A stretch of 64,000 bases of DNA from UBA1181 sp045600225. Lineage in GTDB: Bacteria > Bacteroidota > Bacteroidia > Bacteroidales > Paludibacteraceae. Positions 6,068 to 15,042 of the stretch are shown piece by piece (positions within the stretch are counted from its first letter, which is position 1; every line of letters begins with the position of its first letter). The position numbers and the translations under genes are program-made. A model generated the notes under the pieces. That model did no database searches, was not told the origin of the DNA, and saw only the letters and a program-made list of their open reading frames with translations. The stretch lies in NCBI GenBank assembly GCA_045600225.1, contig JAZRXL010000072.1, positions 1-64,000 on the forward strand. Reading direction: 5' to 3'.

Positions 6068-7669
6068 ATGGCAAACTTAGATTTGACAAAGTACGGAATC
6101 ACAGGTTCGACTGTGATTGCACACAATCCTTCGTACGAAGAACTTTACAAGGCAGAGATCGACAAGAGCCTTGAAGGATATGAAAAAGGTCAAGAGACAG
6201 AACTTGGTGCTGTTAATGTAATGACTGGTATCTACACTGGACGTTCTCCTAAGGATAAGTACATCGTAATGGATGCTAACTCTAAGGATACTGTATGGTG
6301 GACTTCAGAGGAGTATAAGAATGATAACCACCCAATGTCTGAAGATGTTTGGGCACAAGTAAAAGATATCGCTAAGAAAGAGCTTTCTAACAAGAAACTT
6401 TATGTAGTTGATGCTTTCTGTGGTGCTAATAAGGCAACTCGTTTGGCAGTTCGTTTCATCGTTGAGGTTGCTTGGCAAGCTCACTTCGTTACAAATATGT
6501 TCATCCAACCTACAAAAGAGGAGTTGGAGAACTTCGAACCTAACTTCGTTATCTACAATGCTTCTAAGGCAAAGGTTTCTAACTACAAGGAATTAGGTTT
6601 GAACTCTGAGACTTGCGTTGCTTTCAACGTAACTTCTCGTGAGCAAGTTATCATCAACACTTGGTATGGTGGTGAGATGAAGAAGGGTATGTTCTCAATG
6701 CAAAACTACTACTTGCCATTGAAGGGTATCGCTTCTATGCACTGTTCAGCAAACTGCGATATGGAAGGTAAGAATACTGCTATCTTCTTTGGTTTGTCTG
6801 GTACAGGTAAGACTACTTTGTCTACAGACCCTAAGAGAAAGTTGATCGGTGACGATGAGCACGGATGGGATGACGAGGGTGTATTCAACTTGGAAGGTGG
6901 TTGCTATGCTAAGGTTATCGGACTAAGCAAGGAGCACGAGCCAGATATCTACGGCGCTATCAAGCGTAACGCTTTGTTAGAGAACGTAACAGTTGATGCT
7001 AATGGTAAGATCGACTTCAACGATAAGTCAGTTACAGAGAATACTCGTGTTTCTTACCCTATCAACCACATCAACAATATCCAACCAGGATCATCTGCAC
7101 CTGCTGCAAAGAACGTTATCTTCTTGTCTGCTGATGCATTTGGTGTATTGCCTCCAGTTTCAATCTTGACTCCAGCACAAACTCAATACTACTTCTTGAG
7201 CGGATTTACTGCTAAGTTGGCAGGTACTGAACGTGGTATCACAGAGCCAACTCCAACATTCTCTGCTTGCTTCGGACAAGCATTCTTGGAGTTGCACCCA
7301 ACTAAGTACGCTGAGGAGTTGGTTAAGAAGATGGAGAAGTCTGGTGCTAAGGCATACTTGGTAAACACTGGATGGAACGGAACAGGAAAGCGTATCTCAA
7401 TTCCTGATACTCGTGGTATCATCGACGCTATCTTGAGTGGTGACATCTTGAAGGCTGCTACTAAGAAGATTCCTATGTTCGACTTCGAAGTTCCTACTTC
7501 ATTGCCAGGTGTTAACCCTGCAATCTTGGATCCTCGTGATACTTATGCAAGTGCTTCTGAGTGGGAAGTTAAGGCTAAGGATTTGGCTTCTCGTTTCCAA
7601 AAGAACTTCGTTAAGTATTGTGGTAACGAAGCTGGTAAGGCTTTGGTTGCTGCAGGTCCTCAATTGTAA
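6068..7669 (+). CDS. pckA: ATP-type phosphoenolpyruvate carboxykinase
   Basis: 533 residues, normal for the ATP-dependent class (oxaloacetate + ATP to PEP + ADP + CO2; in fermenting Bacteroidota it commonly runs toward oxaloacetate, yielding ATP). The P-loop GLSGTGKTTLS lies near residues 241-251; other class motifs include TGRSPKDK near residue 57 and IGDDEHGWDD just after the P-loop. It is not homologous along its length to the GTP-type enzyme at the window's left edge. Codon use is extremely biased toward TTG, AAG, GGT and TCT, implying heavy expression. It has its own promoter and a strong terminator, so it is monocistronic. Confidence 0.98.
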   Translation: MANLDLTKYGITGSTVIAHNPSYEELYKAEIDKSLEGYEKGQETELGAVNVMTGIYTGRSPKDKYIVMDANSKDTVWWTSEEYKNDNHPMSEDVWAQVKDIAKKELSNKKLYVVDAFCGANKATRLAVRFIVEVAWQAHFVTNMFIQPTKEELENFEPNFVIYNASKAKVSNYKELGLNSETCVAFNVTSREQVIINTWYGGEMKKGMFSMQNYYLPLKGIASMHCSANCDMEGKNTAIFFGLSGTGKTTLSTDPKRKLIGDDEHGWDDEGVFNLEGGCYAKVIGLSKEHEPDIYGAIKRNALLENVTVDANGKIDFNDKSVTENTRVSYPINHINNIQPGSSAPAAKNVIFLSADAFGVLPPVSILTPAQTQYYFLSGFTAKLAGTERGITEPTPTFSACFGQAFLELHPTKYAEELVKKMEKSGAKAYLVNTGWNGTGKRISIPDTRGIIDAILSGDILKAATKKIPMFDFEVPTSLPGVNPAILDPRDTYASASEWEVKAKDLASRFQKNFVKYCGNEAGKALVAAGPQL

Positions 7670-7697
7670 TTTCGAATTAGGTAGAATTTCAATATGT

Positions 7698-7736
7698 TAT
7701 GGCGGTTGTCCTATGGACGACCGCCATACTTTTTTA
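7698..7736 (+). terminator. Strong terminator of pckA
   Basis: A 14-bp stem (TATGGCGGTTGTCC / GGACGACCGCCATA, one G-U pair), loop TAT, then a T run. The rest of 7670-7888 holds only the rnr promoter region. Confidence 0.92.
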
Positions 7737-7857
7737 TAACAACACGATGGAAAATTAGGAATGTCGAATTTGTGATAAGGATGGAATCCTTCATTTTTCG
7801 GTAAGATTAAAAGATGTAAAAAGAGACAATATAATTCTTCGTTATCTGCTTTTTTCC

Positions 7858-7865
7858 TATCTTTA
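7858..7865 (+). promoter_or_regulatory. Candidate -7 element of rnr
   Basis: TATCTTTA, one mismatch to TAnnTTTG, 23 nt before the ATG. No clear -33 box. Confidence 0.4.
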
Positions 7866-7888
7866 CAAAAACAAATAAAAAGAACAAT

Positions 7889-10090
7889 ATGGCAAAATCA
7901 AATAAGAAATCAAGGGCAAGTTTAGCCTCTAAAAAGAAGAGAAGAGAAAAGTCTCCTGTTAATGTGCCAAGTATCACCAAACAAGAGATGATGAAGAGGG
8001 TTGTCAAGCTATTTGAAAGCAATCCTAATAAGACATTCAATTATAAGCAGGTGGCATTTGAAATAGGAGTAGACAATATGGCTTTGAAACGTCAGTTGGT
8101 TCAGATGTTGGATGCCATGGTGTTCCAAGAGTTCCTGATGGAGTCGGGACGTGGTAAATACCAGTTGGATGGCCGCTCAGGTTCTATTGTAGGAAAATTG
8201 GAGCGTCGTTCCGGTGGAAAGATGGTTCTTGTTTCAGAAGAATCTGCTCGTGAGGTTGTGATAACAGATAAATATCTAAATAAGGCAGTTGCAGGAGATA
8301 CTGTTCGTGTTCGCTTGTTTGCCGGAAGAAAAGATAGTGAACAAGAGGGACAGGTAATTGACATATTACAAAGAGGCCGTGATATGTATGTTGGCAAGTT
8401 GGATTTGAAAGATAACTATGCATTCCTTCTTGTGGATGACAAATTGATGGCTAAGGACATTTTTATTCCGATGGATAAGATCAAAGGAGGTAGGGATGGA
8501 GACAAGGCATTGGTAAAAATTGTGGATTGGTCAAGTAGCGATCGTAATCCGGTGGGAGAAGTGATTGAGATTTTAGGAGCATCAGGAGACAATGAAACAG
8601 AGATGCACGCGATCTTGTTGGAGTTTGGACTCCCTTACTCTTATCCAAGTTCCCTTGAGGATTTGGCAAAAGAGATTCCTGATGAGATCCCTGAACAAGA
8701 GATAATGAGACGTATTGATTGTAGAAATACACCAACCTTTACGATCGACCCTAAAGATGCAAAAGACTTTGATGATGCATTGTCTGTTCGTAAGTTAGAC
8801 AATGGCAATTGGGAGGTAGGCGTACACATTGCTGATGTCACATATTATGTAAAGGAAGGTGATAGTATCGATAAGGAGGCTTTCCATCGTGCTACATCAG
8901 TTTATTTGGTAGATCGTACTATTCCAATGTTGCCGGAGAGATTGTCAAATGAACTTTGTTCTCTTCGTCCTAATGAAGATAAGCTTTGCTATTCGGTATT
9001 ATTCCAAATGGATAATGATGCCAATATTATCAAATATAAGATAGCACATACGATTATCCGCTCGGATAGGCGTTTTGCATACGAAGAGGCTCAAAAGGTG
9101 ATTGAAACCCAAGAGGGTGATATGAAAGAAGAGATTCTTTTGTTGGATTCCTTGGCGAAGAAATTGAGAGAAAAGCGATTTAAGGTAGGTGGTATTGCAT
9201 TTGAGCGTACAGAAGTTCGTTTCGATATTGATGAGAAGGGAAAACCATTGAGTGTATTCTTCAAAGAGTCGCAAGATGCCAACAAATTGATTGAAGAGTT
9301 TATGCTATTGGCCAATAGGACAGTTTCTGAGCATATTGGAATGAAGAAGCATGCAGAAGAGAAAGTGAAGACATTCATTTACCGTGTGCATGATAATCCA
9401 GATCCAGAGAAACTATCGAATTTGTCTCAGTTTATCGGTAAGTTTGGTTACAAGTTGAATACCACAGGTAAGACGAAAGAGGTTTCTTCTTCCATTAACC
9501 GTTTGTTGAGCCAAGTAAAAGGAAAGAAAGAGCAAAACTTGATCGAGATGATTGCCATTCGTTCAATGGCAAAAGCCATCTATACCACGGACAACAGAGG
9601 CCATTATGGATTGGCATTTGAGCATTATTCCCACTTTACCTCTCCAATTCGTCGTTATCCAGATATGATAGCACATCGTTTGTTGGATGAATATGCAGCT
9701 GGTCATAAGAGTGTGAATCCAGAGGAATGCGAAGAGAAGTGTAAACACTGCTCGGAAATGGAACAGTTGGCTGCTAATGCAGAGCGTGCTTCCATCAAGT
9801 ACAAGCAGGTGGAGTTTATGCAGGATAAGGTGGGTCAAACTTATGATGGTGTCATATCAGGTATCCAAGAGTGGGGATTGTATGTCGAATTGAACGAGAA
9901 CAAATGTGAGGGTATGATTCCTATGCGAGATTTGGATGATGACTATTACTCTTTTGATGAGAAAAATTATTGCTTGATTGGAAAGAAATACCATCGTACA
10001 TATTGCTTGGGTGATAGCGTGGTGGTTCGTGTGAAGAAGACCAATCTAGATAAGAAACAGATGGATTTTGAATTGGTAGAAAAATTGTAA
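7889..10090 (+). CDS. rnr: Ribonuclease R (RNase II/VacB family)
   Basis: 733 residues. A basic N-terminal tail (KKSRASLASKKKRREK) is followed by a winged-helix-like region (about 35-90), cold-shock OB folds (about 95-230), the RNB catalytic domain beginning with the metal-binding motif DPKDAKDFDDA (about residue 287) and a C-terminal S1 domain (about 650-730). It degrades structured RNA 3' to 5' in the cytosol. All expected acidic catalytic residues of the DxxDxxDFDD block are visible. It is followed after only 6 nt by a lipoprotein gene, so the two are probably co-transcribed. Confidence 0.97.
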   Translation: MAKSNKKSRASLASKKKRREKSPVNVPSITKQEMMKRVVKLFESNPNKTFNYKQVAFEIGVDNMALKRQLVQMLDAMVFQEFLMESGRGKYQLDGRSGSIVGKLERRSGGKMVLVSEESAREVVITDKYLNKAVAGDTVRVRLFAGRKDSEQEGQVIDILQRGRDMYVGKLDLKDNYAFLLVDDKLMAKDIFIPMDKIKGGRDGDKALVKIVDWSSSDRNPVGEVIEILGASGDNETEMHAILLEFGLPYSYPSSLEDLAKEIPDEIPEQEIMRRIDCRNTPTFTIDPKDAKDFDDALSVRKLDNGNWEVGVHIADVTYYVKEGDSIDKEAFHRATSVYLVDRTIPMLPERLSNELCSLRPNEDKLCYSVLFQMDNDANIIKYKIAHTIIRSDRRFAYEEAQKVIETQEGDMKEEILLLDSLAKKLREKRFKVGGIAFERTEVRFDIDEKGKPLSVFFKESQDANKLIEEFMLLANRTVSEHIGMKKHAEEKVKTFIYRVHDNPDPEKLSNLSQFIGKFGYKLNTTGKTKEVSSSINRLLSQVKGKKEQNLIEMIAIRSMAKAIYTTDNRGHYGLAFEHYSHFTSPIRRYPDMIAHRLLDEYAAGHKSVNPEECEEKCKHCSEMEQLAANAERASIKYKQVEFMQDKVGQTYDGVISGIQEWGLYVELNENKCEGMIPMRDLDDDYYSFDEKNYCLIGKKYHRTYCLGDSVVVRVKKTNLDKKQMDFELVEKL

Positions 10091-10096
10091 AATACG

Positions 10097-10930
10097 ATGA
10101 GTTTAAAAAGATGTTTGTGGATCCTTCCGTTCTTGGCTTTAATGGGTTGTTCCCAGTCGAAGAACGACAGAACCGATATGAATTTGAAAGGCAATGTAAA
10201 AAGCGTCTGGGAACGAACGTATGTTGCTGATATCAATGATGATGTTGCTCTAAAGGGGAAACTGATGCAGTCGATAAAGTTTGTGTTTAACAAGCAAGGA
10301 AGGATGGAAGAGGTTGATTGGTTTGATATGGATGGAGATACAGTCAAGAGAGTCTGTTCGGAATATGACAAGAATAATGTTTTGGTTAAGCGCAGAATTT
10401 ATAACGAGTTTGGGAAAGCAGATGGTTGCTCCATTTTCAAACACGATGAGAAAGGAAGAGTGATAGAAACATTATTTTTAGATGTGGATGAGTACCTGGT
10501 TGAAAGAGAGGTGATAGAGTATAATGATGACAATTTGATAGAGACTTCAATTATATACGGAAGTAAAGGGGAGATTGTGAAGAAAGAGGTTCGACAACTG
10601 GATAAGAAGGGACTTCCAAAAGAGATTAAAATCTATAATGATAAGCGAGAGTTGGTCAATTACCGAAAAGAGGTATATGATGAGAGCGAGAGATTATCTC
10701 AATTTACAGTCTATGCTGCTGATGAGCAAACCATTCTGTTGATGGCTGCATTAACTTATGATAATGGGGGGAACTTGATAAAGCAAGAGGCTTTGGATGA
10801 GAATGGAGAAGCTTACCAGCCTGATGTGTACAAATATAAGTTCGACAAGAAGTCTAATTGGATTTCTAATGTTCAGTATGTTGGTGATGTGGCACAGACA
10901 CTTACAGAAAGAGAGATTGTGTATTATTAG
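10097..10930 (+). CDS. Lipoprotein with YD/MORN-like repeats
   Basis: 277 residues. The signal peptide ends in the lipobox ALMGC (cysteine near residue 18). The mature part consists of repeated short strands of the type F-x-K-x-G-R-x-x-E or Y-D-x-x-N, for example FNKQGRMEEVDWFDMDGD and KHDEKGRVIETLFLD, resembling RHS/MORN-like beta repeats used in surface proteins. No catalytic motif is visible. It starts 6 nt after rnr and ends at its own terminator. The function is unknown; the lipid anchor and repeat character are clear. Confidence 0.75.
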   Translation: MSLKRCLWILPFLALMGCSQSKNDRTDMNLKGNVKSVWERTYVADINDDVALKGKLMQSIKFVFNKQGRMEEVDWFDMDGDTVKRVCSEYDKNNVLVKRRIYNEFGKADGCSIFKHDEKGRVIETLFLDVDEYLVEREVIEYNDDNLIETSIIYGSKGEIVKKEVRQLDKKGLPKEIKIYNDKRELVNYRKEVYDESERLSQFTVYAADEQTILLMAALTYDNGGNLIKQEALDENGEAYQPDVYKYKFDKKSNWISNVQYVGDVAQTLTEREIVYY

Positions 10931-10953
10931 TAGATAGATGCCATAAAAGAAGT

Positions 10954-10988
10954 AAGGGCTAACTCCAAAAGTGGGTTAGTCCTTTTCT
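10954..10988 (+). terminator. Terminator of the rnr-lipoprotein unit
   Basis: AAGGGCTAACTC / GGGTTAGTCCTT with two G-U pairs, followed by TTTTCTT. Confidence 0.75.
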
Positions 10989-11051
10989 TATGTCTCGATA
11001 ACTGGAGACATTGCATGAAAAATTTGACAAAACGTGAAAGCATACCTAAGT

Positions 11052-11082
11052 TTTGAAATACCAATAAAAAGGTGTAAATTTG
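11052..11082 (+). promoter_or_regulatory. Promoter of the DEAD-box helicase gene
   Basis: TTTG 11052-11055, 19-nt spacer, TAAATTTG 11075-11082. The -7 box overlaps an upstream in-frame start candidate at 11080, which decides the true start as ATG 11113. Confidence 0.82.
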
Positions 11083-11112
11083 CACTTTATTTTTCAATTT
11101 GATACGTACGGT

Positions 11113-12954
11113 ATGAGTACATTTAGAGAATTAGGGCTTAGCGAAGAGATCCTTCATGGCATTGAGGATTTAGGTTTTGTAGAACCTATGCCGATACAAG
11201 AAAAGGTAACTCCGTTTCTGTTAGGAGATAGTACAGAGGATTTGGTCGCACTTGCCCAGACGGGAACAGGAAAAACTGCAGGTTTTGGACTTCCCTTGTT
11301 GCAACTTACGGATAGCAGTGTGAAGAAAATCCAAGCGCTTGTTCTTTCACCCACAAGAGAGTTGTGTATTCAGATTTCTAATGATCTGAAGAATTTTTCG
11401 AAGTATATAAATGGAATGAAAATCGTTCCTGTATATGGAGGAGAAAGTATTGTAAACCAATTCAGGCAATTGGATGTTCCCCCTCAAATTTTGGTGGCAA
11501 CTCCAGGTCGTTTGATTGATTTGATTGAAAGAGGGAAGGTCGATCTTTCTGGTATTAAGCATTTAGTGTTGGATGAGGCAGACGAGATGTTGAATATGGG
11601 ATTTCAGGAGGATATTGAACGTATTCTTCAAGAGACTCCAGAAGAGCGTCGTACGCTTCTTTTTTCTGCTACAATGCCAAAGGAAATTGCCAATATTGCA
11701 AAGAAATATATGCGTAATAGCGTTGAGATTGCGATTGGTAGAAAAAATTCCGGAACTGAGAATGTGGAACATGTTTATTATATGGTTCAAGCAAAGGACA
11801 GATATAATTGCTTGAAGCGTGTGGTAGACATCAATCCTGATATCTATGCTATTATTTTCTGTCGTACTCGTCAGGAAACCAAGGATGTAGCAGATAAGTT
11901 GATGCAAGATGGATATAATGCGGATGCATTGCATGGAGATTTGTCTCAAGCTCAAAGAGATACCGTAATGCAACGATTTAGAATTAAGAACCTTCAGATC
12001 TTGGTGGCGACAGACGTTGCGGCAAGAGGTCTGGATGTGAATAATCTGACTCATGTAATCAACTACAACCTTCCTGATGACGTTGAGAATTATACTCACC
12101 GAAGTGGTCGTACAGGACGTGCAGGAAGAAAGGGTATTTCAGTATCCATTATCCATTCAAAAGAGAAAGGAAAAATCAAGACCATAGAGAGAACGATTAA
12201 TCGTACTTTCGTTCAACAACAGGTTCCTTCAGGTTTGGAGGTTTGCCAAAGTCAGTTGTTCTCTTTGATTAATAAGATTCAAAACGCAAGTGAGAATGTA
12301 GATAAGACACAAATTCAGCCTTACTTGCCAATGATTATGGATCAGTTGAAGGATATTAGTCGAGAGGATTTGATTGTAAACTTTGTTTCTCAAGAGTTTA
12401 ATAGGTTCTTGGAGTATTATAAGGATGCTCAGGATTTGAATATTCCAGAGAAGGAGAAGAGAGGTCGTGGAGAGCGTTCTTCTGGAGGAAGAGGAAGAAA
12501 GTCTTCTGGCGATATGATGAGATTAAAAATCAACTTAGGAACTAGGGATGGCTTTACTCCAAAACGAGTATTAGGGTTGATAAATGACACCACAGACAGT
12601 CACGATATTGATGTTCATGATATTGAGATTACTCCTCGATACTCTTTCTTTGATGTGGATAAGAGTGTAGTGCCTTCAATGATGAATGCTTTTGCCCGTA
12701 AGAAGAGTGAAGGTGTACAATTGATGGAGGTTTTCAAGGACAGACGCTCTCGCCGAGATGTTTCGGATAATGAAGGCGGCTGGAAGCGCGAAGGTGGCGA
12801 TCGTCGCCGAGATAGAGACAGGGATAGAAGAAGATCTCGTGGCGGTGACAGAGATAAGGAGTGGGGAAAAGGTAAGGGAAGCGAATCGAAAGGCGAACAC
12901 TCGTCAAAAAAAGAGTTCCGTCGCAATAAAGATAGTTTCCGTCGTAATAGATAA
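11113..12954 (+). CDS. deaD: DEAD-box RNA helicase, DeaD/CsdA type
   Basis: 613 residues from ATG 11113. Order of motifs: Q motif region MPIQEKVTP (about 27-35), Walker A AQTGTGKT (about 47-54), DEAD in LDEADEMLNMG (about 153-163), SAT, and HRSGRTGRAGRKG in the second RecA domain. A DbpA-type RNA-binding domain follows (about 470-545). The tail is an Arg/Asp/Gly-rich low-complexity segment of about 60 residues, probably disordered and RNA-binding. The protein unwinds structured RNA, typically in ribosome assembly and cold adaptation. Expressed from its own promoter. A homologue carrying only the helicase core would lack the last 150 residues. Confidence 0.95.
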   Translation: MSTFRELGLSEEILHGIEDLGFVEPMPIQEKVTPFLLGDSTEDLVALAQTGTGKTAGFGLPLLQLTDSSVKKIQALVLSPTRELCIQISNDLKNFSKYINGMKIVPVYGGESIVNQFRQLDVPPQILVATPGRLIDLIERGKVDLSGIKHLVLDEADEMLNMGFQEDIERILQETPEERRTLLFSATMPKEIANIAKKYMRNSVEIAIGRKNSGTENVEHVYYMVQAKDRYNCLKRVVDINPDIYAIIFCRTRQETKDVADKLMQDGYNADALHGDLSQAQRDTVMQRFRIKNLQILVATDVAARGLDVNNLTHVINYNLPDDVENYTHRSGRTGRAGRKGISVSIIHSKEKGKIKTIERTINRTFVQQQVPSGLEVCQSQLFSLINKIQNASENVDKTQIQPYLPMIMDQLKDISREDLIVNFVSQEFNRFLEYYKDAQDLNIPEKEKRGRGERSSGGRGRKSSGDMMRLKINLGTRDGFTPKRVLGLINDTTDSHDIDVHDIEITPRYSFFDVDKSVVPSMMNAFARKKSEGVQLMEVFKDRRSRRDVSDNEGGWKREGGDRRRDRDRDRRRSRGGDRDKEWGKGKGSESKGEHSSKKEFRRNKDSFRRNR

Positions 12955-12965
12955 TTTTTGAATAT

Positions 12966-12992
12966 GCAGAAGCCCTTTTTTAGGGTTTCTGC
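12966..12992 (+). terminator. Hairpin between the helicase gene and yigZ
   Basis: GCAGAAGCCC / GGGTTTCTGC stem with a T-rich 7-nt loop. It lacks a clean T run afterwards, so it may only reduce read-through into yigZ, 16 nt further on. Confidence 0.5.
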
Positions 12993-13007
12993 AATTATTT
13001 GTTCTTT

Positions 13008-13604
13008 ATGGAAGATACCTATTTGACCGTAGATGGTACATCGGAAGGATTATACAAAGAGAAGGGAAGTAAGTTCCTTTCTTTTGTTTTCCCTGTATCT
13101 ACTAAAGAACAAGTGAAGCCTATTTTGGATGAGTTTAAGAAAAAATACCATGATGCCCGTCATGTTTGTTATGCATATAGAATAAATCCAGTTAATATTG
13201 AGACGAGGGCGAATGATGATGGAGAGCCTTCTGGAACAGCAGGGAAGCCGATGTTGGGTGTCCTTGTTTCGAAAGATGTTGTGAATGTACTATTGATAGT
13301 GGTTCGCTATTTTGGAGGTACACTTTTGGGTACAAGTGGATTGATCAATGCCTATAAAGTGTCTTCGTTGGACGCTTTGGAAAACAATACTATTGTAGAG
13401 CGTAGAATTGAGGTAGCACTTACCATCACGTTTGGGTATTTGGTCTTAAATGATGTGATGAAGATAATCAAGGATGATTCACCAACTGTATTGTCTCAAA
13501 CATTTGATAACGAATGTAGGATGCAGTTGCAGATTAGACAAAGTGAATATGAAAGGCTGCTGAGTAAATTGCAAAAAGTAGAAGGTCTGAATGTAGAGGA
13601 GTAG
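13008..13604 (+). CDS. yigZ: YigZ/IMPACT family protein
   Basis: Start set at ATG 13008 rather than the TTG at 12999, because the family begins directly with a short strand before KGSKFLSF. 198 residues. The IMPACT N-terminal domain carries the family block DDGEPSGTAGKPML (about 68-81) and VVRYFGGTLLG; a second, ferredoxin-like domain follows. YigZ proteins are widely conserved, and a translation or proteolysis role has been proposed but not settled. It is convergent with the DUF4296 gene, with only 5 nt between the stops. Confidence 0.92.
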   Translation: MEDTYLTVDGTSEGLYKEKGSKFLSFVFPVSTKEQVKPILDEFKKKYHDARHVCYAYRINPVNIETRANDDGEPSGTAGKPMLGVLVSKDVVNVLLIVVRYFGGTLLGTSGLINAYKVSSLDALENNTIVERRIEVALTITFGYLVLNDVMKIIKDDSPTVLSQTFDNECRMQLQIRQSEYERLLSKLQKVEGLNVEE

Positions 13605-13609
13605 AAGTT

Positions 13610-13990
13610 TTATTTTAGGGATTTAATCTGAATATTTGTTGTATCTCCTTGTGATAGAAGTTTTGGTCCGGAGATTAATGTTAATGAGCTGATTGTATCT
13701 CCTGTGAGGAATGTGTCTGTGTTGAAGATTCTCCTCAATGAATCTGTTAGATTGTCTGTAAGGTTCGCTTTGCACCAATCAGAGGAGTAGGGGACAATAA
13801 TACCGTTAAAGAAAGGTGTGGAGTGAAGTTCTGAGACGTCGGAAAGAACATCTGTTCGAACTAGTGAGTTGTCGTCTGCAATCTCTAAGACAGCATTAGA
13901 GAACGATACTGTTTGAGATAGGTATATTTTGTTTGCGGCATACCGTTTCATCCAGTCTCTCTTTATTAGTGGAAGGAATTCATTAGTTGG
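13610..13990 (-). pseudogene. Displaced C-terminal part of the DUF4296 lipoprotein gene
   Basis: About 126 codons that continue the lipoprotein gene at 13966-14319 but in another phase (a -1 change from the upstream frame). The translated segment (FLPLIKRDWMKRYAANKIYL, then a Ser/Thr-rich beta-like region ending IQIKSLK) resembles the second half of longer DUF4296 proteins as I remember them. The frame is also open upstream to 14263, but that stretch translates to Arg/Ser-rich nonsense opposite the lipoprotein frame, so I do not treat it as an independent gene. A one-base deletion near 13980 in the genome or the assembly would explain it. Confidence 0.55.
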
Positions 13991-14319
13991 GTCAGCGAAT
14001 CCTTTCTTGCTTGAAGAATCATATAGGCTTCGTCGTAAACCTTCTCCATTACGTCCATGTTGCGAGTATACCATGCTAATGAAGAGTCGAATTCTGCTTC
14101 TGTATATCCGTATTTCTCTAGAATTTGAGCATAGTAGTAGGTTCTCCTTTCTGTCTCGGGAACTGGGAATTGAGAAAGGGTGGATTGTATCTGATGATAG
14201 TCGGCAATAATCACGGCCATCTCCTTCTCTTTGATGGCAGGATGTCCTTTGGCGGGATGGCAACCTGTTAGTGCGCCCAAGAGTAAGGGAAGAAGGAGTA
14301 AATATTTTACATGTTTCAT
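13966..14319 (-). CDS. DUF4296 lipoprotein (N-terminal part; probably frameshifted)
   Basis: 117 residues before an early stop. The signal peptide MKHVKYLLLLPLLLGALTGC gives a lipobox cysteine at 20. The DUF4296 domain follows: VIIADYHQIQSTL (about 36-48), YYYAQILEKYGYTEAEFDSS and WYTRNMDVMEKVYDEAY. The family usually has a second, beta-rich half, which is found here in a different phase (13610-13990). The gene lies 6 nt downstream of lspA, a conserved Bacteroidota neighbourhood. Function unknown. It is either a broken gene or a true short form. Confidence 0.75.
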   Translation of the reverse strand: MKHVKYLLLLPLLLGALTGCHPAKGHPAIKEKEMAVIIADYHQIQSTLSQFPVPETERRTYYYAQILEKYGYTEAEFDSSLAWYTRNMDVMEKVYDEAYMILQARKDSLTQLMNSFH

Positions 14320-14325
14320 AATATC

Positions 14326-14973
14326 CTATTTTTCTGCTTCTACATTATTCTCCTTCTTTCCATCGTCGGAGAATTCTTCTTTTAGATAAGTTCTTTCGAA
14401 CAAAATAGCGTAGAATATACTAACACAGATTGCAGAGTCTGCGATGTTGAATACAGGATCGAAGAAGGTGAAATGTTTGCCTCCGACGATAGGTAACCAT
14501 TCTGGCAAATGGGTGTCTATAAGAGGAAAGTAGAGCATGTCGACCACCCTGCCGTAGAATAAAGACGAGTAACCTCCAGATTCAGGGAAAAGAGATGCAA
14601 TATTGTAAAGGCTGGAGTCGAATATGACACCATAGAAGATGCAGTCTATGATGTTGCCAAAAGCACCAGCAAATAGTGCGGCAACACATAGTATGTAGCC
14701 AATTTTGTATTCTTTCCTGATGATTCTATAAAGGTAGTAGCCAATAGCACCTACTGCAATGATTCGGAACAGTGTTAGGAATATCTTGTTGAACATTTCA
14801 ACACCGAATGCCATGCCGTTATTCTCCACAAAACGAATGTAGAACCAGCTACACACTTCTACTGATTCTCCAAGATAGAAGTGGGTTTTTACATATATCT
14901 TTACGATCTGGTCTATCAAGATTATAAGTCCGATAAATCCAATTGCTGCTATGCCTTTTTGTTTGGTTGACAT
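14326..14973 (-). CDS. lspA: Lipoprotein signal peptidase II
   Basis: 215 residues, on the long side because of an insertion between the last two membrane segments that is common in Bacteroidota. Four transmembrane helices are visible. The catalytic aspartates sit in GNIIDCIFYG and FNIADSAI, and ENNGMAFG is the other family motif. It cleaves diacylglyceryl-modified prolipoproteins at the lipobox, which fits the many lipoproteins in this window. It follows the DksA-like gene, from which it is separated by a strong terminator, and it precedes the DUF4296 lipoprotein. Confidence 0.97.
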   Translation of the reverse strand: MSTKQKGIAAIGFIGLIILIDQIVKIYVKTHFYLGESVEVCSWFYIRFVENNGMAFGVEMFNKIFLTLFRIIAVGAIGYYLYRIIRKEYKIGYILCVAALFAGAFGNIIDCIFYGVIFDSSLYNIASLFPESGGYSSLFYGRVVDMLYFPLIDTHLPEWLPIVGGKHFTFFDPVFNIADSAICVSIFYAILFERTYLKEEFSDDGKKENNVEAEK

Positions 14974-14990
14974 TCTATTACTATTGGTTT

Positions 14991-15027
14991 AAAAAAAGTT
15001 AGGAACCTTACAAAGAAAGTTCCTAAC
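14991..15027 (-). terminator. Terminator between the DksA-like gene and lspA
   Basis: Read on the minus strand: GTTAGGAAC, 12-nt loop, GTTCCTAAC, then T7. It lies after the DksA-like gene and before lspA, so either lspA has its own promoter or it depends on read-through. Confidence 0.8.
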
Positions 15028-15042
15028 CATTGTTCTTATTAT

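Noticed and set aside
1..7669. The two PEP carboxykinases as an assembly duplication
   Set aside because: They belong to different classes with no alignable nucleotide similarity.
11080..11112. Upstream in-frame starts for the helicase, and similar cases at 29770 (rnpA), 30570 (argR), 32974 (folA) and 33561 (MFS)
   Set aside because: Each of these starts overlaps or abuts a promoter box, terminator or hairpin, and the conserved protein begins at the later ATG.
11563..12099. Long minus-strand open frames opposite strong genes (for example 178 codons here and 188 codons at 32418-32984)
   Set aside because: They are complementary to conserved coding sequence, are rich in Cys, His and Ile, carry no recognisable domain, and have no promoter.
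13610..14263. A 217-codon minus-strand frame as an independent gene
   Set aside because: Its first half is antisense-phase nonsense over a clear lipoprotein (Arg/Ser-rich, no domain); only its second half looks like protein, so it is treated as the displaced end of the DUF4296 gene.
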